A stretch of DNA of 7,834 bases. Origin: Chlamydiota bacterium (GTDB lineage Bacteria; Chlamydiota; Chlamydiia; Chlamydiales; JAJFMK01). Of the stretch, positions 1 to 5,502 are shown piece after piece. The translations under genes and the position numbers were made by a program. The stretch is from assembly GCA_021772215.1 (NCBI GenBank), contig JAJFMK010000087.1, positions 1-7,834 of the forward strand. Reading direction: 5' to 3'. Position 1 is the first letter of the stretch. Each line of letters begins with the position of its first letter. The notes below the pieces were generated by a model. It was not told where the DNA came from. It ran no database searches and saw nothing but the letters and a program-made list of their open reading frames with translations.

Positions 1-183
1 AGCGATAAGTGTCAGATAGATAAGGGTATCTGCGCTTCTTCCAGGGAGCACCCGATCAAAGATCTGGAGCATATAGAGAGGCAAAACGAGATAGAGGACA
101 TTGATAAAGGCAGAAAATAGCCCAATATATACAAATCCGCGCCGGCATGTGCGAATAACTTGTTCAAAAAAGGCTGATCCCAC
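1..183 (-). CDS. Type I secretion system permease/ATPase (PrtD/HlyB-like), N-terminal fragment
   Basis: This is the beginning of an inner-membrane ABC exporter that would energise one-step export of unfolded RTX-type substrates, together with a membrane-fusion protein and a TolC-like channel. Reading the minus strand from 183 gives 61 uninterrupted codons that continue past the window edge. The peptide has a first transmembrane segment at about residues 17-39, followed by PLYMLQIFDRVLPGRSADTL (residues 36-55). That segment closely resembles the conserved PLYMLQVYDRVL-S-RS--TL stretch that I know from the transmembrane domain of PrtD-type exporters. The chosen start is GTG (183-181), because AGGGGG (196-191) lies 7 nt upstream and an in-frame TAA stands at 207-205; TTG at 186-184 is an alternative. 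No N-terminal peptidase domain precedes the membrane region, as in PrtD rather than C39-peptidase bacteriocin exporters. The ATPase domain lies outside the window. The gene is divergent from the RTX-like gene at 451, its likely cargo. Confidence 0.85.
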   Translation of the reverse strand, partial: MGSAFFEQVIRTCRRGFVYIGLFSAFINVLYLVLPLYMLQIFDRVLPGRSADTLIYLTLIA

Positions 184-264
184 CAAAAAACCCCCTAAAC
201 CGTCTTATGTCTCACATTATCAATTTTTTTACGAGAAATTACCTACAGCTTTATTCGAATTTAA

Positions 265-270
265 TATAAT
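265..270 (+). promoter_or_regulatory. Possible -10 box (TATAAT)
   Basis: This is a perfect sigma-70-type -10 hexamer. If used, it would give the RTX-like gene a leader of about 175 nt containing all the stem-loops at 339-460. The region 17 nt upstream (about 242-247, CCTACA) does not resemble TTGACA and there is no TG extension, so the assignment is weak and rests on the hexamer alone. Confidence 0.3.
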
Positions 271-338
271 GAGCGTAATAATATAAGATGGAGGGGTGTG
301 TAAACCATACATTCTCTCCAAAAACTCAAATTAATATG

Positions 339-353
339 TGTTGATTATCAACA
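339..353. promoter_or_regulatory. Perfect palindrome TGTTGAT-T-ATCAACA, possible operator
   Basis: Seven-base arms are exactly complementary around a single central T. The dyad lies between the two divergent genes, just upstream of the stem-loops in front of the RTX-like gene. Its size and symmetry fit the binding site of a dimeric regulator with helix-turn-helix domains, and from here it could act on both genes. It could equally form an RNA hairpin only if the loop opened, so a DNA-level role is more plausible. No regulator gene is present in the window. Confidence 0.4.
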
Positions 354-362
354 TGTTAACCG

Positions 363-377
363 CCCTTCCGCGAAGGG
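363..377 (+). promoter_or_regulatory. Leader stem-loop 1 (CCCTTC/GAAGGG)
   Basis: CCCTTC at 363-368 pairs perfectly with GAAGGG at 372-377 around a CGC triloop. No T run follows, so it is not a terminator for transcription in the plus direction. It lies 74 nt upstream of the RTX-like start codon and would be part of the mRNA leader if transcription starts upstream. Confidence 0.45.
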
Positions 378-390
378 AGGGAATCGAAAA

Positions 391-413
391 CACGGACCGC
401 TATCGGATCCGTG
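391..413 (+). promoter_or_regulatory. Leader stem-loop 2 (CACGGA-CCG / CGG-TCCGTG)
   Basis: CACGGA (391-396) pairs with TCCGTG (408-413), and CCG (397-399) pairs with CGG (404-406). This leaves one bulged A at 407 and a CTAT tetraloop at 400-403. The nine base pairs are mostly G:C, so this should be the most stable element in the leader. There is no adjacent T run. It could be an mRNA-stabilising or regulatory fold, or an imperfect DNA operator. Confidence 0.5.
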
Positions 414-435
414 ACTATAAACTCTATAAATACAC

Positions 436-465
436 AACCAGGAGGCAATTATGCCTGGTTTTTTT
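436..465 (+). promoter_or_regulatory. Stem-loop burying SD and start codon, followed by T7 tract
   Basis: AACCAGG (436-442) is perfectly complementary to CCTGGTT (454-460). The loop between them (443-453) contains part of the Shine-Dalgarno AGGAGG (440-445) and the ATG at 451-453. The 3' arm runs straight into seven T residues at 459-465. An alternative pairing, AGGC (443-446) with GCCT (453-456), also covers the start. The layout resembles a translational switch or an intrinsic terminator/attenuator built over the start site. The stem is short, with an 11-nt loop and four G:C pairs, so regulation is inferred and could be partial. Confidence 0.45.
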
Positions 466-3400
466 GGTATTAATATAGAGATTGGCAGTCGAGGCGAAGA
501 TGAGGTGACAATTGACGAAGGAGGTCTATGGATCGTCAAAACCGGTAAAGGAGACGATACGGTCATCATGGATACCAATATTGATGTGGATCTACAAGAT
601 GACAACTTGATCGCTCTTATAAACACCGGCCAAGGTGACGATACTATTATACTTCACGAAGCAGATGAGGCAACAGGATATAAAAAGGCCATCGTGAGCG
701 CAGGCTCTGGTCACGATACGGTCTCTGCCATCAACATGGATGCAATGTTTGTCCATACGGGCTCAGGAAATGACATGGTTCTATTAGACGATGTCAACTC
801 CTCTCAAGTCCACATGGGTAGCGGGCATGATATCCTACAATATGCCAAAGATGTGTCCCTGCAGACGCACTGGTTTCACGACCACGCCCACATGGGCAGT
901 GGAAACGATATCGTCGACTATTCAGTTGCCGTAAATAGCCTAGGGATGGCTGGAGATAGTGCCCACTTTATGGGTGGCGAAGCTCAAGAGAGTGACGCCT
1001 CTTCACTTGTAGATGCCTATCTAATGAACACCTACCCCTCAGCCAATTTCGGCGCTGTTGTTATGGTCTCTGCCGATGCAACACTTAGCGGAGATACGTT
1101 CATTATAACTTTAGATGAGTTCGTTGAACTCGATCTAGCAGAGCTTGAAGCTATTCTTCAAGATCTAGTCGATAGAATGGCCCTTGGAAAGACTGTCTCT
1201 TTAGCCGAGTTTGGCCTAGATATTACACTAAAACATTTCGAAAACATCATTGTACAGCTTCCAGGAAACCCTGCAACGGAAGATATCGTTCAAGTAGATA
1301 TCGACTCCCCTGCAGATCCTATTGATACAGGAGGAGCTACCGATATCGTCGACTACTCAGTAGATGTAGATCGTTTAGGTGAAGCTGGCGGACCCTCATT
1401 TATTGATGCTGGTGAGGGCACCGAGACAAACATAATTGATGCTCTTAACAACTACATTGATAGCGAATTTGGCCCGGATGCAAGACTTATCACATTGCAA
1501 CGTCCTACCGACGGCTCTGGAAATAATATCGAAGATGGAGATCTGCTTGTTCTATCGTATGACACCTACTATCAAGGTGTTCTTGAGCACTTTGACCACC
1601 CGGATTTTCCATTAAGTAGCGCAGACCTCGAAGCAGCTCTTGAAGATATGGCCAATGGTTTAACTGTAGACTTAAACTTTCTTGGTATTGATCTAGAAAT
1701 TGCAAACTTTGAAGCAATTGCAATCGTCGCAGAGAGCCGTGGAACTCCCCCTGCAACGGAAGATATCGTGCAAGTCAGCAGCGACACTCTCGCAGCCGAC
1801 ATCGATACTGGTGGTAGAAATGACATTGTAAATCTCTTTGTTGCTACAGACGGTCTAGGAGTGGATGGGAATGGCAATCTCTTAGATGGAGGAGAGGGCG
1901 AGGAATCACTCCACACCCCTGCTGTTGAAGCTTACATTGCTCAATTAGAACAAGATATCTCAACCCAAACGGGAGCCGCATTTAGCTTTGATGTGCTCAG
2001 CGTACTTGGTGGTCGTGACCAAATTGGTGACACACTTATCTTAACACTTGATGAACTCGTTGCTATTCCAACAATCACTTTTCAAACGCAACTGGATAAA
2101 ATGAATACCACTGGTTTGGCTGATTTAAATTTCTTTGGTCTAGACATCGATATCGCCAACTTCGAAAGCATTATCATTCTTGCCGAAGCGAAGGAGAATC
2201 AAGTTCAGCTGAATAGTGACACCGTGGATGGTGACTGGTATATGGGTAGCGAAAATGACATTATGGACTTAACTCTTGTAGTTGACTCCCTTGGAAACCC
2301 CGGTAGTGTCTATTTCCTAGACGGGGGCGAAGGAAACGAGTCTGATAACGAATTCCAGTTAGAGACCTACCTTAACGACAACTACTTCTCCGTATCGGAA
2401 TTCACCGAGCTCTACAACGCTGGATTCGGAGGAGGAGATACACTCATTTTAGCCTATGACCAGTTCTTGGACTTAGACCCTAGCCAACTCGATCCTATTG
2501 TTGAAGATTGGTTAATTCGTATGGACAATGGAGAAGTTATTTCTCTTCTCCCCTTTGGTGTCAATCTTGAAATCGCTAACTTCGAACACATTGTTGTCTT
2601 AGAACCACCAAACCCCAACACTGAAGACGTTGTCGTTCTTAGCAGCGACAATCTCTTAGATGATGTAGATACCGGACAGAAGAACGATATTGTCGATCTT
2701 ACTGTGGTCGTTGCGGGCCTTGGCTCGGATGGTAATGGCGTTACACTTGATGGTGGTGAAGGTGATGAGTCCTTCTCAGAATCTTTTGTACTTAACCAGA
2801 TATTTGAAATCGAAACTCGCGATTTAATCAATTATGATGAACTGATTGTTTCCCTTGGAAACAATGTTGAAGGAGACACATTGATCTTAACATTAGATCA
2901 ACTTGTCCCAGGCCTAGAGCCTGCAGGTGCAGCAGCTCTCTTCCAATCTTGGATCGATCAAATGAATAACGAAGCTCTACCTCCAGAGCAACGAGTCGTC
3001 TCCATGCTTCCCTTTGGACTTGATATCAACATTGCAAACTTTGAAAATATCGTCCTCCTCACTCAACCAGACCCCAAAGATATCGTATTGACAGGAAACA
3101 CAGACAACTCAACTTCTGCAATTAGCACTGGCGATGGTGCTGATATTGTTGACTACCTCTTAGTTTTAGATGCTACCGACAATCCCCTTTCTGGGGGACC
3201 TTCCACTATCGACGGTGGTCAAGGTAATGAGACCGACTGGCAAACCGAACTTGATGCATACCTAGCAGATCGATATGCGTTATCAGAATTCAGCTCGATC
3301 TTTGAACTCGGTCAAACCACAACAGGAGATGTCCTTGTATTTACTTGGGAAACCTTAGCTGAACTTGAAGCTCAAATTGGCCTCGGAATTTATGATCTTG

Positions 3401-4485
3401 ATGGCGCCTCTGTCTTGGCTGCACTCGCAGCTATGGATGCTGGCTTATCAGTTGATCTAAACGATCCCAATGGACCGCTCTATTTAGGGGTCGATGCGAT
3501 CATTTCTAACTTCGAAGCATTAGCTTTTGTTGTTCAGGATTCAGCAAATTCAGACATTGTTCAAGTGAACATCCTCGATCAATCAGATCCCATCACTACT
3601 AAAGCTGGAAGTGATATCATCGAATATAGCGTAGATGTAAGCCGACTAGGAAGTCTCGGAGGACCAGACCTACTAGACGGAGGAGAAAGCGCAGAGTCAA
3701 ATATGCTCGACCTTTACAACCAGTACCAACTCGACTTTTATAACAGTGAATCAACGAATGTTGGCTTATTCCCTGCCGGTGGTTTCTCAGGTGGTTTGAG
3801 TGACGGAGATATATTCGTTCTCGCTTACGACTCACTAGATGATGTAAACGCCCACTTCGCCGCTTTCCCTGTTGCTGCAAATAGCTTTATAGCTGCAGCA
3901 GACCTAATGGAAAGTGGTGGTTCAGTAGATCTTAACGATCCAAATGGACCGCTCTATTTAGGAATTGACACCGTGATTACTGGCTTTGAAGCCATTGCCA
4001 TTTTAGTCAAACCTGAACCTGCTCCAGTTGTTCAAGTTGTTCCAGACCCAGACAATTCAAGCGAAACATCCTTTGTCCAAGGCCCCGAAGACAACATCTT
4101 AGATTTCATTGTGAAACTAGAACTACCGCATAGCTTTACGGCAGATGGTGGTGAAGGAAATGAAAATTGGGAGGCTGTCGCAGCGATCAATGATTACGTA
4201 GACACTCTCTTTGCAGTTTCTCCTGTCTTTGCAGTTATTGGTGATAGCCGCTTTGATCCTAATCCAGGAGATGTCTTCATACTTCGCTACAATTCGGAAA
4301 CAGATTTTCAAGCCCACTGGGGTGAAGACTTAAATGCTGTTGCAGATCAGCTACAGGGTCTTCTAGATCAGATGGACGCAGGAGATTCCGTTAACTTAGG
4401 TGATGTTCAGTTTGCAACTGATATTGGCTTAGATGTCACACTATCTAACTATGAGTACTTTGCTTTTGCATATGAAGCTTCTTAA
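451..4485 (+). CDS. Large acidic RTX-like repeat protein, probable type I secreted surface protein
   Basis: This 1344-residue protein is rich in Asp, Glu and Gly. I found no cysteine in it, and it has no N-terminal signal peptide (it begins MPGFFGINIEIG). Residues 11-155 carry about seven RTX-like motifs such as TGKGDDTVI (31), TGQGDDTII (59), TGSGNDMVL (103) and MGSGNDIVD (148), degenerate forms of the Ca-binding nonapeptide GGxGxDxUx. From residue 147 to the end there are eight tandem units. Each opens with a degenerate RTX motif (e.g. IDTGGRNDIV), has LDGGEGxES near its start and closes with a FGLDIxIANFExI-like strand. The start is set by AGGAGG 5 nt upstream of ATG. The head-to-head type I exporter and lack of a Sec signal suggest export by a C-terminal signal; the end (LSNYEYFAFAYEAS) is hydrophobic/aromatic as such signals can be, but has no typical DFIV-like tail. 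Adhesin, surface layer or matrix roles are all possible; I see no enzyme or toxin domain. Confidence 0.85.
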   Translation: MPGFFGINIEIGSRGEDEVTIDEGGLWIVKTGKGDDTVIMDTNIDVDLQDDNLIALINTGQGDDTIILHEADEATGYKKAIVSAGSGHDTVSAINMDAMFVHTGSGNDMVLLDDVNSSQVHMGSGHDILQYAKDVSLQTHWFHDHAHMGSGNDIVDYSVAVNSLGMAGDSAHFMGGEAQESDASSLVDAYLMNTYPSANFGAVVMVSADATLSGDTFIITLDEFVELDLAELEAILQDLVDRMALGKTVSLAEFGLDITLKHFENIIVQLPGNPATEDIVQVDIDSPADPIDTGGATDIVDYSVDVDRLGEAGGPSFIDAGEGTETNIIDALNNYIDSEFGPDARLITLQRPTDGSGNNIEDGDLLVLSYDTYYQGVLEHFDHPDFPLSSADLEAALEDMANGLTVDLNFLGIDLEIANFEAIAIVAESRGTPPATEDIVQVSSDTLAADIDTGGRNDIVNLFVATDGLGVDGNGNLLDGGEGEESLHTPAVEAYIAQLEQDISTQTGAAFSFDVLSVLGGRDQIGDTLILTLDELVAIPTITFQTQLDKMNTTGLADLNFFGLDIDIANFESIIILAEAKENQVQLNSDTVDGDWYMGSENDIMDLTLVVDSLGNPGSVYFLDGGEGNESDNEFQLETYLNDNYFSVSEFTELYNAGFGGGDTLILAYDQFLDLDPSQLDPIVEDWLIRMDNGEVISLLPFGVNLEIANFEHIVVLEPPNPNTEDVVVLSSDNLLDDVDTGQKNDIVDLTVVVAGLGSDGNGVTLDGGEGDESFSESFVLNQIFEIETRDLINYDELIVSLGNNVEGDTLILTLDQLVPGLEPAGAAALFQSWIDQMNNEALPPEQRVVSMLPFGLDINIANFENIVLLTQPDPKDIVLTGNTDNSTSAISTGDGADIVDYLLVLDATDNPLSGGPSTIDGGQGNETDWQTELDAYLADRYALSEFSSIFELGQTTTGDVLVFTWETLAELEAQIGLGIYDLDGASVLAALAAMDAGLSVDLNDPNGPLYLGVDAIISNFEALAFVVQDSANSDIVQVNILDQSDPITTKAGSDIIEYSVDVSRLGSLGGPDLLDGGESAESNMLDLYNQYQLDFYNSESTNVGLFPAGGFSGGLSDGDIFVLAYDSLDDVNAHFAAFPVAANSFIAAADLMESGGSVDLNDPNGPLYLGIDTVITGFEAIAILVKPEPAPVVQVVPDPDNSSETSFVQGPEDNILDFIVKLELPHSFTADGGEGNENWEAVAAINDYVDTLFAVSPVFAVIGDSRFDPNPGDVFILRYNSETDFQAHWGEDLNAVADQLQGLLDQMDAGDSVNLGDVQFATDIGLDVTLSNYEYFAFAYEAS
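484..915 (+). repeat. N-terminal RTX-like Gly/Asp motif block
   Basis: This stretch encodes residues 12-155. RTX-like motifs begin near residues 12, 31, 59, 84, 103, 122 and 148, so they are spaced 19-28 residues apart rather than every nine. The cores are GSRGEDEV, GKGDDTV, GQGDDTI, GSGHDTV, GSGNDMV, GSGHDIL and GSGNDIV. The wide spacing makes a long continuous parallel beta-roll of the classic kind less likely, and suggests turns in a beta-solenoid with longer rungs. Several motifs have His or Glu in place of the usual Asp/Asn, so calcium binding may be reduced at those sites. Confidence 0.7.
889..4482 (+). repeat. Eight tandem protein repeats of about 136-160 residues
   Basis: The units begin at residues 147, 291, 451, 597, 739, 891, 1048 and 1208 (bases 889, 1321, 1801, 2239, 2665, 3121, 3592 and 4072), the last ending at residue 1344. 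Each unit has the same order of elements: (1) a degenerate RTX start such as IDTGGxNDIVD; (2) a strand and SVDVxxLG; (3) LDGGEGxES; (4) a variable acidic helix-like segment; (5) GDTLILxxDxL; (6) an amphipathic stretch ending in Met-x-x-Gly; (7) VxLxxFGLDIxIANFExIxxL; (8) a linker, often TEDIVQVSSD. Units 6 and 7 replace the FGLDI segment by DLNDPNGPLYLG(V/I)D. Unit 8 is the most divergent and ends the protein. Confidence 0.8.
3451..3962 (+). repeat. Near-identical DNA segment shared by repeat units 6 and 7
   Basis: The 38 bases at 3451-3488 match 3925-3962 with three mismatches, all at third codon positions. Within them AATGGACCGCTCTATTTAGG is identical at 3469-3488 and 3943-3962. Both encode VDLNDPNGPLYLG. 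The other units are much more diverged at the DNA level here, so this marks a recent duplication or gene conversion between units 6 and 7, or an exchange that copied this patch. Confidence 0.7.
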
Positions 4486-4498
4486 GATATAACTATCT

Positions 4499-4542
4499 AA
4501 AGGAGGTTCATGCCCAATCTCTTAAAAGATCCCCTTCCTTAA
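4499..4542 (+). other. Mini-ORF of 10 codons with very strong Shine-Dalgarno
   Basis: AAAGGAGGTTC (4499-4509) is an almost ideal ribosome binding site. It is followed at once by ATG (4510) and the open frame MPNLLKDPLP, ending at TAA 4540-4542 inside the loop of the terminator. It begins 24 nt after the stop of the RTX-like gene. It may be a real small peptide, a fragment of a gene that was removed, or a ribosome landing site that affects the terminator hairpin. Only the Shine-Dalgarno and frame support it. Confidence 0.3.
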
Positions 4543-4562
4543 CCGGGAGGGGATTTTTTTTT
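4524..4562 (+). terminator. Rho-independent terminator after RTX-like gene
   Basis: ATCCCCTTCC (4529-4538) pairs with GGGAGGGGAT (4545-4554) around the loop TTAACC, giving ten pairs including one T:G wobble. Nine T residues follow (4554-4562). The A-rich stretch AAAAG at 4524-4528 can extend the stem with the T run. This should end the RTX-like transcript and insulate the oxidoreductase gene, which has its own promoter just beyond. Confidence 0.92.
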
Positions 4563-4571
4563 GCCCTAAAA

Positions 4572-4580
4572 TGGTATACT
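4572..4580 (+). promoter_or_regulatory. Extended -10 promoter (TGG-TATACT) for the oxidoreductase-symporter unit
   Basis: TG at 4572-4573 and TATACT at 4575-4580 form an extended -10 element immediately after the terminator. The -35 region (about 4552-4557, GATTTT) is poor, which an extended -10 can compensate. The expected transcription start, about 7 nt after the hexamer, falls on or next to the ATG at 4587, implying a leaderless or nearly leaderless mRNA. No Shine-Dalgarno is visible before that ATG. Confidence 0.6.
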
Positions 4581-4586
4581 TATCCC

Positions 4587-5492
4587 ATGAAAAAGATCGC
4601 AATTGTAGGGGCAGGCATGGCAGGGCTTGCCAGCTGCCAACATCTCTATAAAAAGTTTGATGTTACCCTCTTTGATACCAAAGGCATCGGCGCAGGCGCA
4701 TCGGGGGTGGCGGCGGGGCTTTTACACCCCTTTGTGGGAGGCAAATCTAAGCTCAACTGGCGAGGCTTTGAGGGACTGGAGTCGACTCTAAAGCTCATCG
4801 ATAAAGTCCAACAAGCTGTTGATGAGCCGATTATCCTACAACGAGGCTTTAAACGGGTCGCTGTCAACGAGGAGATGGAGGTCAATTTTAGACGCCTCTC
4901 TCAAGAACAGGAAAAGGTCCATTGGCTGGGCGATGGGATCTTTATCGAGGAGGGCTATGTGATTGACACCCCTCTCTACCTTAAGGCTCTTACAGACGCT
5001 TTAAAGGGTCAGATTTCCTATATTAAGAGGCAGATTAGCTCTCTAGAGGAGCTTTGCTCCTATGATCATATCATCCTCACCACCGGCGCCTGGACTCGTT
5101 CTATAAGGGAGTGTAAAGATCTGCCTCTGACACGAAATAAAGGCCATCTCCTGGTGATGGACTATCCCTTAAAAGAGACACTCAACGGCCGCGCCTATCT
5201 GGTTCCAACTAGGCAAGGACTCATCGTCGGCTCCTCCTTCGAGAAGGATTTCGAAACGGAAGAGCCCGATATAGAGAGGGCCAAGCTAGAGATCCTCCCA
5301 AAAGCCATCGAGATTATCCCTGAGCTAGAGCAAGCCCCTATTCTAGATTGCCGTGCCTCTCTTCGCGCTGTGGCAAAGGGCCACCTTCCCCTACTGACAA
5401 AGCTAAACGACAAAACGACTCTTCTAACAGGCCTCGGTTCTAAGGGGCTGCTCTATCACGCTCTTCTTGCAAAGCAGATAGAAATCACGTAA
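4587..5492 (+). CDS. FAD-dependent oxidoreductase, DAO family (DadA/ThiO/MnmC2-like)
   Basis: The 301-residue protein belongs to the family of flavoproteins that oxidise amine C-N bonds, such as D-amino acid dehydrogenase, glycine oxidase and the C-terminal domain of MnmC. Residues 4-13 (IAIVGAGMAG) form the Rossmann GxGxxG loop. D30 at the end of the second strand would hold the FAD ribose, and GAGASGVAAGLLHP (35-48) is the following conserved segment. GSSFE (215-219), RASLR (256-260) and TGLGSKGL (281-288) are typical of the second half and the C-terminal FAD contact. It is shorter than DadA (over 400 residues) and has no fused methyltransferase, so it is not full MnmC. The substrate cannot be read from the sequence. 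The symporter gene follows 10 nt downstream, suggesting co-transcription and an amino-acid-related substrate. The start lacks a Shine-Dalgarno; a leaderless transcript would explain this. Confidence 0.88.
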   Translation: MKKIAIVGAGMAGLASCQHLYKKFDVTLFDTKGIGAGASGVAAGLLHPFVGGKSKLNWRGFEGLESTLKLIDKVQQAVDEPIILQRGFKRVAVNEEMEVNFRRLSQEQEKVHWLGDGIFIEEGYVIDTPLYLKALTDALKGQISYIKRQISSLEELCSYDHIILTTGAWTRSIRECKDLPLTRNKGHLLVMDYPLKETLNGRAYLVPTRQGLIVGSSFEKDFETEEPDIERAKLEILPKAIEIIPELEQAPILDCRASLRAVAKGHLPLLTKLNDKTTLLTGLGSKGLLYHALLAKQIEIT

Positions 5493-5499
5493 AGAGAGG
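5493..5499 (+). promoter_or_regulatory. Ribosome binding site of symporter gene
   Basis: AGAGAGG lies in the 10-nt gap between the oxidoreductase stop codon and the ATG at 5503. It supports that start codon and shows that the symporter is translated independently although it is probably on the same mRNA. Confidence 0.65.
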
Positions 5500-5502
5500 T
5501 CT

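Larger units (their letters stand above)
184..450. promoter_or_regulatory. Divergent intergenic region between exporter and RTX-like gene
   Basis: This 267-nt AT-rich stretch separates two divergently transcribed genes and must carry both promoters. On the plus strand the best -10 match is TATAAT at 265-270, but no good -35 sits 16-18 nt upstream. CTATAAA occurs twice close to the RTX-like gene (415-421 and 424-430), also without clear -35 partners. On the minus strand no convincing promoter was found, although the same A/T-rich patch could serve both directions. The right half holds one palindrome and three stem-loops, listed separately. I see no coding sequence here: short open frames lack start-site support or are antisense shadows. 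Confidence 0.6.

Noticed and set aside
101..286. Plus-strand open frame of 61 codons
   Set aside because: It is largely antisense to the recognisable type I exporter start on the minus strand, has no Shine-Dalgarno and its peptide resembles nothing.
339..413. CRISPR or tandem DNA repeat array in the divergent region
   Set aside because: The inverted repeats all differ in sequence and there is no regular repeat-spacer pattern.
348..626. Minus-strand open frame of 92 codons across the leader and start of the RTX-like gene
   Set aside because: It is antisense to a well-supported gene start and leader hairpins; its Ser/Ile-rich peptide is what the complement of Asp/Glu-rich codons gives.
1505..4317. 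Several minus-strand open frames of 64-125 codons inside the RTX-like gene
   Set aside because: They are low-complexity mirror translations of the acidic repeats, recur at equivalent points in the repeat units and have no initiation signals.
451..4485. Possibility that the large protein is a cytolytic RTX toxin
   Set aside because: No pore-forming hydrophobic region or acylation domain is visible, and the repeats lack the contiguous nonapeptide array of haemolysins.
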